NCBI GenBank assembly: GCA_032718475.1
Contig: JAUCBJ010006658.1
Span: 1-64,000 of the forward strand
Direction of reading: 5' to 3'
Origin: Nemertoderma westbladi
Taxonomy: Eukaryota > Xenacoelomorpha > Nemertodermatida > Nemertodermatidae
Length of the DNA: 64,000 nucleotides
Part shown: piece by piece, positions 46,406 through 56,474 of the stretch
How the letters are laid out: every line of letters starts with the position of its first letter
How positions within the stretch are numbered: the first letter of the stretch is position 1
Translations under genes and position numbers: made by a program
The notes under the pieces: generated by a model
What the model was told of the DNA's origin: nothing
The model's database searches: none
What the model saw: the letters and a program-made list of their open reading frames with translations, nothing else

Positions 46406-48173
46406 TTAAGTAGCGATGTCGTTAAGACTTTCCAATATAGATAGATCGTCGCCGTCGTTAGCCATTCGTCGGTTGTCTTTGCCTTCCGCCTCCACAGAAA
46501 CCAAAGTAGAACACTCGTTAAGAACTGCCTCCAGTGAATCTGTAACTAAATAAATACAAATAATATAATACATACAAAAATAATTCAATTAAATCTATTA
46601 AATATAGCAATTAAACAGTATTACATCCAAATTTGTCGTTTATATTTACACAAACCTAGATAAGCCTTGGATGGAGTATGGCAATGATTCGGTGAAGATC
46701 GCGAAATTTCGCAAATGTTGTCGCAAAATTTTGTGTTTACGAATACTAAAGGTGGAGCTTCGCAAACATCGCGATCTTCACTAATGCTCTAGAACATATT
46801 TTAAAAAGTAAGAAAATCGAGTGCATGCTGCACTAGTATCTTAAAATATTGTATTGTGAAGATGAAATTAGAGAAATTTTTGCGAAGATCGCGACATTTG
46901 CAAAACTTCATGATTTTCGCCGAAGAAATATTCAAAATCGTTGCCCTAATGCTTCGAAACTACAGTATATGAATAATGCAACTATATATGACGAATTACA
47001 ATAGGCCTACTAGGTTCAATCCCAGTAATGCATAAAATCATGTTTTAGTATAGACAAGTTATTAATCTAACCAGTTGTTTTCCTTTCATCAATAAGAGCC
47101 TTGTGTGCTTGTCGTAGTGCATTTTCGAATCCACTCTCTGTATAGTCCGATCGGATACTATTGCATGTGCGTAGAATTTCGAAAACACCCAACTTCTTAT
47201 ACGACACTTTATTGAATCTACCCGAAATATTACACAACTTGGCAAGCGGTCTGCTTACGAGGCGTTTCAGCTGCCTCTTAACTGCATTATTCAACGTATG
47301 ACCACCAGTGCGGCGTAATGTAGTGGTTAAGTGGGGTTCTTGAATGATGAGTTGTAATTCCTCTACTGTATTGGCAGGTGGTAATTCACACACAATATTC
47401 TCATTTTTAAGATGATTACTGTTTCCATGACTGAGGCCACTACCGGTACCAATTCTTAATACTGAAGACTGTAAATTTTCAACCATGCCCTCTATCCTCT
47501 CAACACGACCTGCCAAGCTTATTAACGAACTCCGATTCGATTTAGCAAGAGAAAACAAACTTTGCAGAATGTATTTAGAAGAACTGTTGTCACGCTCTTT
47601 ACCGATTATTTCCTGGTTTGTATTAAGTTTCAATTCGTTACTAGTGCCAGTGCGAGTGCATTGTGAATTTGGACGATTGCCATTTGTACATTCATCGAAT
47701 AAATTAGTCGAATTTTGAATTTTCTCCATGTTTGTTTCATAAGGAGCAATTGGTGCGATAAACATACTGGTACTCTTGGGTTTATCTTGACGTCGTTGAG
47801 TTGAGTCTTCATCTCCAGATGATGGCTGGGGGAATCCAATTTGTGCATATGATGCAAATCTGATACGTTTTCTTTGATTAAGATCGAATGGTTCCACAAC
47901 ACGAGGTAGTGATCTAAAAATTTGTTTGAAATTATATTCATCCTGTTTTATTTTGCGGGCCTTTTCTAAAACGCTATTAAATCCTTCATCCATGCGTGAA
48001 CCATGGGTGATTATCTCGCAAATATATAGTTCATTGTTATAATTAACTCCATATGTACCGCCATCCAATTTCGGCTCTTCACAGTTATATTCCGGTATAT
48101 CTGATATGCTAGTACAGAAGAAATCGCCATCATCACGGCAGTAGACTATAACATCATCAAATTCCGGTAGCAT
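46406..48173 (-). CDS. DUF4806-domain protein, two exons
   Basis: Exon 1 runs from the ATG at 48173 to 47072; the intron 47071-46546 starts GTTAGA and ends TTTATTTAG; exon 2 is 46545-46406. Exon 1 ends on the first base of a codon and exon 2 supplies the other two (G plus TT), so the frame is kept; read-through without splicing would stop within one codon (TAG). The protein is ~413 aa. Residues 1-75 are acidic with aromatic residues (LPEFDDVIVYCRDDGDFF). The middle is polar with a short heptad-like stretch (SLAGRVERIEGMVENLQSSV). Residues ~258-345 match the DUF4806 pattern (PANTVEELQLIIQEP, LRRTGGHTLNNAVKRQLKRL, CNISGRFNKVSYKKLGVFEI). Function of that domain is unknown; it is common in Hydra, arthropods and other invertebrates, often linked to transposons. 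It is intact, unlike its transposase neighbour. Confidence 0.82.
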
Positions 48174-48307
48174 TATTTAACAATATTAATAATACTGTGT
48201 TTATATGATATATATACAGTATATGAAAAATATGATATATAAAATGATATGGTGTATATATGATATGAATACAGAGTTCAAAACCTTACATTTTTTAAAG
48301 TTTATGT

Positions 48308-49745
48308 TTATGAATTACACAACACGGACACATAAAAGACTTTTGTACCATTATATTCATAAGGCATACATATACATCTCTTAAAGTGAGAATCATCCAA
48401 ACGGCCATAAAATGGCTTATCTTTCACAAAATATCCCTCCCCGTAACCAATACTATTGCATGGATAAGTGTAAACACGAAGTGGGGACTTCGCGCAGCAC
48501 GAAGTTGGCAGATCCTTAGCGAATTGACACTGTTAGGGGGTAGGTCAATTTATGCAAATAGTCACGTTGGCCCTCTAGCGGCAGACTGGAGAACTGCAGA
48601 TGGATTCGCCTCCTTTGAAAGTCACAGCTAATGGTCTAATACATATCTGCCAAGTTTCAGCTTAAACGGATTAAAAGCAAAGAAATGGGAGGGCATTTAA
48701 TGTTTAGACATGTGGTCGTCTAGCGGGAGACCATTGCACTGATGGTGTCTGAAAGTCTCTCAAAAATCTCAACTTTTGCTCATATTGATACCTACAAATT
48801 TTCAACTTGGCAGCTTTAAATCCGACAAAGTTATTAGCATGTCAACATCGTAACGACGACGACGACGACGACAACGACGACGACGACGACGACGACAACG
48901 ACGACGACAACTATTTGCATAAATTGACCCACCCCCTAACAGTGTCAATTCGCTAAGGCTCCGCCAACTTCGTGGCTCGCCCCACATTCGCAAAAAAACG
49001 CAAGTAGAAGCCTGAAGGACATCGCTTATAAACGTTGTAATTAACAAAAAATTGAACTCTGAGGAGTCACCCTTAAGCATGAAGCAATCGCCAGCTTTAA
49101 TCTTTAGTGGTATACCCTTTCGACTACAGCTTGCTAATATATGCGCTTTGTTTGCTGCTTCTTTGACCATTTTATTGACTTGTTTTGATTTTAGGGAATA
49201 CTTGAGTTTACTTAAGAAGGTTTCAAACTTAAACGCTGACCAATTATCCAGAGCTCCATATTTTAGTACAAACTGCGGCAAATGAAGTAAAGAATGCATA
49301 TTGAATGTGTACATACGTTTTGTATACAGACTACCCAAATTATCATGGAAGTTTATAATAAGTTCTTCAGCAAAGTCTATATAACGACATTCAGAGACTA
49401 ATTCTTCAGAGATCATCAAACGAATTGCGAGATGAAGGCACATCAGGTTGTCAAAGTATTTACTTGGAAGGAATGAATTAAACAAGGGACTGGCATATAA
49501 CAGTAATGACCTATACTCAGTGGCCTTAAAAAAGCTCACCTCATCAAATCCCCGAACACGCCTGTTGAAAGAAGAAGGCATATATGAGCCAAATTTTCTT
49601 AGAAGTATATTTACATTTCCTTTAGTGCTGGGTTTCATGGTGCACGGCAAAACCATACTTCGTTTAGTGCTTATCCATGCCTTAATAAGTGTTTTCATAG
49701 CACCTAAACATACACAACGCCATTCTACACCAAACGTACACCGAT
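48308..49745 (-). pseudogene. CACTA/EnSpm-like transposase, C-terminal part, split by an insertion
   Basis: Minus strand: FDEVSFFKATEYRSLLLYAS, LMCLHLAIRLMISEELVSEC, LIINFHDNLGSLYTKRMYTF, NMHSLLHLPQFVLKYGALDN and WSAFKFETFLSKLKYSLKSK. These match the region after the catalytic core in invertebrate EnSpm-type transposases (KATEYR-LLY, N-H-L-HL--D---G-LD--SAF-FE). After a 506-base insertion (48481-48986) the frame resumes with RVYTYPCNSIGYGEGYFVKD and RCICMPYEYNG to a stop at 48308. Because the right inverted repeat lies only ~20 bases beyond the first conserved residues, the catalytic N-terminal half has been deleted. It cannot be an active transposase. Confidence 0.8.
48481..48986. mobile_element. 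Hairpin element of the GTGGGG...CCCCAC family, nested in the transposase
   Basis: The left end GTGGGGACTTCGCGCAGCACG is followed by ~65 bases (GATCCTTAGCGAATTGACAC, TGTTAGGGGGTAGGTCAATT, TATGCAAATAGT) that recur in reverse complement at 48905-48965; the right end is CGTGGCTCGCCCCAC. A (CGA)n run (48852-48907) replaces the GACA run of other copies. The 506-base length is what must be removed to restore the transposase frame. The exact ends are uncertain by one or two bases. Confidence 0.85.
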
Positions 49746-49771
49746 ATAGCACTGGATCATTTTTTACTGGG

Positions 49772-50995
49772 CTATTTGACTGTTCCAAAGTCGCAAGGAT
49801 GCCCGGATGTCCGGAAATCCGACCAAAACGTCTGTATTTCCGGGCAAACTGTCCAAATGACTGCCCGGAATTCTGTAAATCCGGGCGTCCATTAAACTTG
49901 TCTGTTCGACTATTTCTCCGTTCTAAAGTCGCCCGGATGTCCAAACGCCCGGGCACTGGAATGCCCGGAAATCCAAAAATCCGGCAAAATGTCCGGATTT
50001 CCGGGCAAAGTTGTCCAAAAATGCCCGGAATTCTGTAAATCCTGGCGTCCATTAAACTTGTCTGTCTGATAATTTGACCGTTCCAAAGTCGCCCGGATCT
50101 CCGGATACACGGGCACTAGAATGCCCGGACATCCAAATATCCGGCAAAATGTCCGGATTTCCGGGCAAAGTTGTCCAAAATACTGCCCGAAATTCCGTAA
50201 ATCCGGGCGTCCATTAAACTTGTCTGTTCGACTATTTGTCCGTTCTAAAGTCGCCCGGATGTCCGGACGCCCGGGCACTGGAATGTCCGGACATCCAAAA
50301 ATCCGGCCAATTTTCCGGATTTCCGGACAAATTTCTCCAAAATACTGCCCGGAATTCCGTAAATATTGGCGTCCATTAAATTGTCTGTCCGACTATTTGT
50401 CCGTTCCTAAGTCGCCCGGAAGCCCGGGCACTGGAATGCCCGGAAATCCAAAAATCCGGCTAAATGTACGGATTTCCGGGCAAAGTTGTCCAAAATACTG
50501 CCCGAAATTCCGTAAATCCGGGCGTCCATTAAACTTTTCTGTTCGACTATTTGTCCGTTCTAAAGTCGCCCGGATGTCCGGACGCCCGGGCACTGTAATG
50601 CCCGGACATCCAAAAATCCGGCAAATTTTCCGGATTTCCGGGCAAATTTCTCCAAAATACTGCCCGGAAATCTGTAAATCCGGGCGTCCATTTAACTTGT
50701 ATGTTCGACTATTTGTCCGTTTCAAAGTCTCCCAGACGTCCGGGCACTAAGATGCCCGGACGTCCTCGAATCCGGCCAAATTACTGTATTTCCGGGCAAA
50801 TTGTCAAAATGACTGCCCGGACATTTGGCAAATGTGGGCGTTCATTAAAATTGTCTGTCCGACTATATGTCCGTTCCAAAGTTGCCCGGATGACGGGCGC
50901 TAGAATGCCCGGAAATTTAGAAATCCTGCAAAAAGCCTGGATTTCCGGGCAAAGTTTTCCAAAATACTGCCCGGAATTCTGTAAATCAGGTAAAT
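49772..50995 (+). repeat. GC-rich satellite array, right part (unit ~160 bp)
   Basis: Same orientation and organisation as the left part. The first unit (to ~49880) is of the left type; from there on the unit marker is CTTGTCTGTTCGACTATTTG and CGTCCATTAAACTTG, with starts near 49900, 50058, 50220, 50384, 50537, 50700 and 50848. Each unit contains CGGACGCCCGGGCACTGGA and TTTCCGGGCAAAGTTGTCCA. ORFs across it are repeat shadows. Confidence 0.93.
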
Positions 50996-51005
50996 CCGAA
51001 GTAGA

Positions 51006-51150
51006 AGTACAATGTACAAGTACAAGTACAAGTACGAGTACAAGTACGAGTACAAGTACAAGTACAAGTACAAGTACAAGTACGAGTACAAGTACAAGTA
51101 CAAGTCCAAGTACAAGTACAAGTACAAGTACAACTACAAGTACAAGTACC
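51006..51150 (+). repeat. (AAGTAC)n microsatellite
   Basis: About 24 units of AAGTAC with occasional AAGTACG variants, directly after the satellite. Ser-Thr and Tyr-Leu open frames over it are artefacts. Confidence 0.95.
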
Positions 51151-51927
51151 AGTAACCGATACCAATAACCGATATTGATATTGTAATCGACATTGAAACC
51201 AATGGCATTTCATAGCACAGCATATATAATAATAAATTTCGAATAAGGTTATTCTTCATACTGATTCTCAGTTCTGTATATAAATAGAAAGATCAATTTA
51301 CAGTGAATCTAAAGAACTTTAAACCAGCATTTTTCATCCACTTGAACCCAAGATACAGCTATCACAATATACCCATGTCCCACACTATGCATTATTTTCA
51401 AAGAAATAATATCCCGCCCTTCATTAATTCAACAATAGGAATAGTGTTACACACCACCATGTGGCACATTACGAATTTACATCCGACGCTAGAGACGCTA
51501 CGAACAGACGGCCCGGGGGGGGGGGGGGGGGGGGGGGAGTAGCCGCTGGAGACAATTATAAATTATATTAAGTTTAATATTAATATTATATTAAGGACTG
51601 GCCCTTACCATGGTATTGCCATAGTTACTCCATGTTATTCTATGGAGCGATATTGGAAAAAAAACATAATGTCAATTCTGCTATGCCCATTGGCTGCCTT
51701 AGACACATTTTTAAAAGACACTTTCACAAAAATGTCTTTGATTTTCAAAAAACGTCTTTCAGACATTTCTGCAAACTATAATCTTCAAATATTATTGACT
51801 TCAATACCTACACATTTCTGCTGTTAATTAAGTGAAAATATCAAGTATTTTTCTACGTCCTCTTCTTATCCTTTGTTTCACCTAAATAACAGCTAAAAAG
51901 TGAGATTCGCCTTATCTTTCGGAAACT
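51151..51927. other. Spacer before the BEL element, with poly-G at ~51516-51538
   Basis: No coding signal. The G run is ~22 bases. The bases just before the LTR read AAACT (51923-51927) and would be one target-site copy. Confidence 0.4.
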
Positions 51928-53126
51928 TGTACGCGCTTTTGAAGACCTTTAGCAGTTTAACCTGCCAAAATTTATATGTCTTTGGTTTATGTTCAGACTT
52001 TAGAAGATGACAGATATTTAATTCCAATAAACACAACATTAGCCGAAGCCAGCCTAGTGCGCGTCCATTCACCCGCTGGATATTCCCGGGAGACTGGGTT
52101 CGGATGTGGCTTAGTTTTTGTTATTGCAGTGAAGCCTACTGTATTATTCGATTGATCGTTAATAAATAATTCCTGACAAATATTATTCACTTTCGGGAAA
52201 TATTAACAGTTCCTTTAGGACGTGGCGCTCTACCTAAGTAAACAGAGTTATGACTTATACTACACGCAACGGTAAGGCTTATAATTCACGTATAAGGCGC
52301 ATTCTTTAGGAAATGCTTTGTTATCGGTCACAATCATGCACACTACCGGTACCGCACAATACTGCACACTAATCTGCCGACCGTCAATGAATTTGATCAC
52401 ACATAAAGAGAACAGCAATTGACCTATGTAGTGTCTATCAAATAGCATTAGGTTCACTACAAACCACGATAACATAAGTCGCAATTGTTATATATAGCCT
52501 GTCTCTCTAACCTGTAGTGTATCAAGAAAATTGGGAAATTTGGGTTCTTTATAGATGTTCTCCAAATAATAATATTCAACCAACTGATAAACACAACAGT
52601 AAATAGCATTAAGACGGTAGGTTAAGATATAATATGATTAGACTGTATGCTGATTGGGTCGGTTGATAACAGTTATACGTTCTATAATCTAAGCCTACTA
52701 ATGTTTTACTAAAAGTCTGAAACAAGTCATTCCAAAAGCCGATGTTCTGGCGTAGGATGAATAACAACACACACCTCTGTCCCTGTTGCAGGTATCTTTT
52801 ACACAGAGAGGAATAGCTCTCATTGGCAGAACACCAGAATCCACAGGTTCCACGAATGTCTAAATGCCGAACTATCAGGATTTTGGCATCCCTTGGCCAA
52901 CACACAAAATGAGTCACTCCGCTCGGTTGTCCTGGTTGCATACTCTGCTGCTATAGCTCTGGTTGGCCGGTAGAACATAGCAAAGATCCCCTCGTACAGC
53001 AAATCAGCCAATCAGCCGGTCGCTTGTATCATTCGAGTTAGTGAGCCTTTTAGAGTATTCCAGCGCCTGGGGGGAAACTGGATTGCAAAGCAAAAGGGCC
53101 AGTTATATCCCACAGAAGCTTTTACA
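51928..53126 (-). repeat. 3' LTR of the BEL element
   Basis: Begins TGTACGCGC and ends TTTTACA (plus strand), giving TG...CA ends. It is almost identical to the copy at 62863-64000: differences seen are a GCA-type repeat and an ACACAC variant near 52765-52795 and a few substitutions. Near-identity of the LTRs implies recent insertion. ORFs at 51993-53011 within it are shadows. Confidence 0.9.
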
Positions 53127-53204
53127 CCGCTCCCAGAAAATGGGATTTAAGTCTATAAAATATACAAAATCACAGTTTCTAATATACGTAAATACTCTAA
53201 ACAG

Positions 53205-54801
53205 TTAGTCTTTCTTACGCGGACGGCGTTTACGCAGTTTTTTTTTTAAAGCTAGCCAGAGTCTTTTTCTCTTTGGGGCGAGCCACTTTACAAGGAGGGC
53301 TATAACTCCTGGGTGAAGGGTGCAATATGATTGCATCAGAGGGTGTAGGATTATGGTCGGTGTATCCGCCAGTCGAAGTGCCGGGTTGATTGACATCAAC
53401 GTCGGGGGAGAGGGGTCTAACGGCCTTGAGAGCGCGTTTTAGGACAGCCGCTCTTACGGGTCCTTTACGAGTGGTCTGAACGAGAGCCGTGGGTGGACCA
53501 TAGGCAGTCAGAAACCACCTGGGTTTAATGGTTCTTTCCAACTCGCGTTCGCGGGCTCGGTATTCGTAAGGCCGTCGATATACTTCCTGTAACTCGGGGT
53601 GTGAGTTAACAAATAAGTCTCCATAGTCCGGGTCCTGACGGATATAATTGATTAAGTTATAGGAATGAAGGTCGCTAGGATTAACACTCCTAAGAAATTT
53701 GCGTACGAATTTGGTTGAAATACATTCTCCGACGCGCTTCAGTAGTTCGTAACTCGATATGCGTGATTTCTGTTCGACAGAAGCGAATAGATAAGGATGG
53801 AACGCATAAACTCCTTAGTAAGCGCGTCCAGGATAATAGCGATGGCACGAATCACAATGTAAATCAGCGTTCGCTTCCCAAGCTCTGATGTAACGTAGTG
53901 TGATCATTTCATCTACGCTTTCCAAATCGTGACCAAAAGGGCAATCGAAACTGGCGTGTCTCTTTAGTTGACAATGGTGACATTGAGTCATAAATTGAGG
54001 GCAAACCGCAAAAATGTGCAAGTTATTGAGTCTGCAATAGGCACAATAAATTTCCATCTCCGGTTGTTCGTGGAAATAGGAACAGCGGACGTTTGTGTCT
54101 TTCAGTTTGTTGGTTAGGTCTAGGGCATTCGTCACAATAATACCAAAGACGTACGTCCTGTAAAGAAAGCGCGGGTGATCGTTCTCCAGTTTTGCAATAT
54201 TTTTCCATTTGTTCAAAAGTATCCGGGATAACAGGTAGTGGACGATCGGCGGTAAGATACATCATAGTGAAATAGAGCCGTTTGAGTTCTACCATAGGGT
54301 CATGATGTATACCTTGAGGATATCGAGTCTCTAGGTTCTGATGACTGGCGATGTTGAGATAGGTTTCTCTCAAAATTCCAGGTAGTCGTTGAAGTCGATG
54401 CGTTTATCCGGTTCTTCAACGTTTTCTCTTTCCAGTCTGTTACGAATAGAATTTTCGTGTTCTATTCTCGGTTTATCGTTACGACTCCGCTGGGTATGAT
54501 ATTTAAATAGAACCATTTCCCTTTCGGTGTCTACATCGTCCGTATCATGTAAATCGATAGGATGGCAGGTAGTTAAGAAGTCCATATACGTACCATTACG
54601 ATGCGTATAGTGAGCGGTAAATTTTCGATAGTCCAGTTTACGCGTAAGTTGCTCTTGGGACATCGGCGGTTCGATATAACGACCATCGCCCTCCGTAATG
54701 GTTGGATCGGCTTCACCGCGTATCAAGCTATCCACAAATGCTTGTAAAGGTAGAGTATATCGCTCCCTGATACCAAGATCATCTTCTATCAACTCCGTCA
54801 T
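53205..54801 (-). pseudogene. BEL accessory region: unrecognised Cys/His-rich ORF, decayed
   Basis: Starts with an ATG at 54801. The frame is open to 54370, is replaced by a second frame to about 54200, returns to the first frame to a TAA at 53815, and continues in that same frame to 53205 after the stop. The two frame changes compensate, so this is one gene of ~530 codons with two small indels and one stop. The N-terminal third is acidic and polar (MTELIEDDLGIRER). The middle has paired cysteines: YCDEC, then MEIYCAYCRLNNLHIFAVC, TQCHHC, FDCPFGH and HCDSC, which look like zinc-binding sites. The last ~100 residues are basic and Pro-rich (RPKEKKTLASFKKKTA). No signal peptide or membrane segment is visible, so it is not an envelope protein. 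I do not recognise a family. Confidence 0.6.
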
Positions 54802-56474
54802 ATCTGCTATTGGGGTTTATTAATATTATAAAGAGTTTATGTTTAGGCGAGCGGGCGTCGCTGCCTACCTTTCTTTGCCCCCGGACAGTGGGATTCTCAG
54901 CGCCGATGTACCGTCGTCGAGACGCCAACATGTAGCAACAGCACGACAACGATAACCGGCACAAGTCACTCCACTGTCCATCCCAAAGGCTTGAATCCAC
55001 TTTAGGTTCTTTCTATAGGAGAGTTGGGCTACTTTCACAATTGCGACTAGCTACTGTAAACATACTTTAGCAGTAACATTCACCTATAAACGCACAAATT
55101 CCACACAACTGTAACCAATTGTACACATACAGGCCATTTGTCCGTTAGTCAGTGCCTTCCAGAATGTCACGTTATTACTGTGTATCCTTGGATACTAACA
55201 GTGTACTACGTATTCTCTATGCTAGGCAATGGGACAAGCTTTCTATTGTTCTTTTAATTTGCTTCTAATTCTAGCGTGGGTGTTGCTATGGTGACATTAT
55301 GGAAAGCTAGCGGTAGAATTAGGGTAATTCCAATGCATACAGATCTGGAATGCTATTTAATAGTAATTCTTTAATTGTCAATATCCTCTTTATGTATGAT
55401 TTTATTAATTTTATCGGCTATTGACTATAAGTTGGAGATTCTCGCACTCTAATACACTCAATAGGATGGATCTCCGCTCCCATGATCTATTAATTAATGG
55501 AATTTTGGGAATGTTATAAATTGCACAAATGACAATTTATGAAATTCATTTAAGATATGAATTTAAATTTATTCCCGTGAATTTTATTATTTGATGGTAA
55601 AATTGACACAATTTTATTCCAGAGCATGTCTGGGGACCTAGGATCCTTAATGCTGTAAAATTGTCTTTTAAGAGTATCGGTAAGTGCTACGATATCTTAA
55701 TTGACTAGAAATTTTAAAGGATCTAAATTTTACAGATTTTAATAAATATTAAATTAATATTTAAGATGGGCACCGATTTATTCCAGAACTTGTCTGGGGA
55801 CGTTAACCACTGATTCTAGAATTTGTCTTTCAAGTATATACTTGTCTGGGGACGTTAACCACTGATTCTAGAATTTGTCTTTCAAGTATATCGGTGGGTG
55901 CCGCGATATCTTAATCGACTAGAATTACAGATGGTCAAAAGGTTTAACAGATTTATTTGCGTTTTACGCTACTGTTATAGGGACATCACGCTACTATATG
56001 TATTATTTAATATAAAGTAGAAGAGCAATATCGCACGAAGCAATGTCAGTATGAAGAGGCAAGTCGTTTCCAAGGTCTACCCAGAGCTTGGTTTAGCCGA
56101 GACACGAGGATCTGAACTTTGCATTCCTAATACTCTGCCTACCAATAATACTTAAGTATAGTAGGAGCTTTATTGTACTTTAATAAGTACGGACATTTCA
56201 TCTTACTGTAGTCACGTATTTATAATATGATACGGACAGTAAGGAAAGAGAAAAAATAATTATTTCTCGCCGTCGCACTAAATATATTATAAGTAATTAC
56301 GTACGTAATAAACACTAATATATTGCACTAATCTACTAAATAATCACTAAAATAACATTCTACTAAATAAAATTAAAGGAAACGATTATAATAAAATTAC
56401 ATAATAATACATACATAAATATAAAATAAAAGCAAATATAAAATGATATAGTCACACACCCACTCCATATGTTA
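54802..56474. other. Noncoding interval of the BEL element with a 53-bp tandem duplication
   Basis: Two units of CTTGTCTGGGGACGTTAACC plus ACTGATTCTAGAATTTGTC lie at ~55796-55893, and a more diverged relative (GCATGTCTGGGGACCTAGG) near 55625. A donor-like AAG/GTAGGC at 54868 and acceptor TAGCAG at 54804, just before the ATG of the Cys/His-rich ORF, would define a 65-base intron on the minus strand; this is only suggestive. Confidence 0.45.

Larger units (their letters stand above)
45159..49771 (-). mobile_element. CACTA/EnSpm-like DNA transposon inserted in the satellite
   Basis: The ends are perfect 14-base inverted repeats: CCCAGTAAAAAATG at 45159-45172 and its complement at 49758-49771; similarity continues a few bases further. 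A CT dinucleotide is present on both sides (45157-45158, 49772-49773). The flanks join into one satellite unit: left ...GTAAACTCCTCTATGAACCT, right CTATTTGACTGTTCC, against the unit TCTGTCAGCCTATTTGACTG. Inside, on the minus strand, are the 3' part of a transposase and a DUF4806 gene. The 5' half of the transposase is missing, so the element is a deletion derivative. A MITE (45759-46023) and a hairpin element (48481-48986) are nested in it. The assignment to EnSpm rests on the transposase, not on the end sequence. Confidence 0.85.

Noticed and set aside
48802-50052. A single 416-codon minus-strand ORF
   Set aside because: It joins satellite sequence, the transposon end, the transposase remnant and a hairpin element. 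Only the middle part is a real (former) coding region.
43955-50995. Satellite arrays as subterminal repeats of one large CACTA element
   Set aside because: The arrays are in direct orientation, and inverted ends with a target duplication place the transposon boundaries inside them.
50701-51213. Poly Ser-Thr and Tyr-Leu ORFs
   Set aside because: Produced by the (AAGTAC)n microsatellite.
54779-55000. ORF with cysteine-rich start upstream of the accessory gene
   Set aside because: No ATG in that frame, and the alternative ATG frame stops after splicing with the candidate acceptor; kept only as a possible leader exon.
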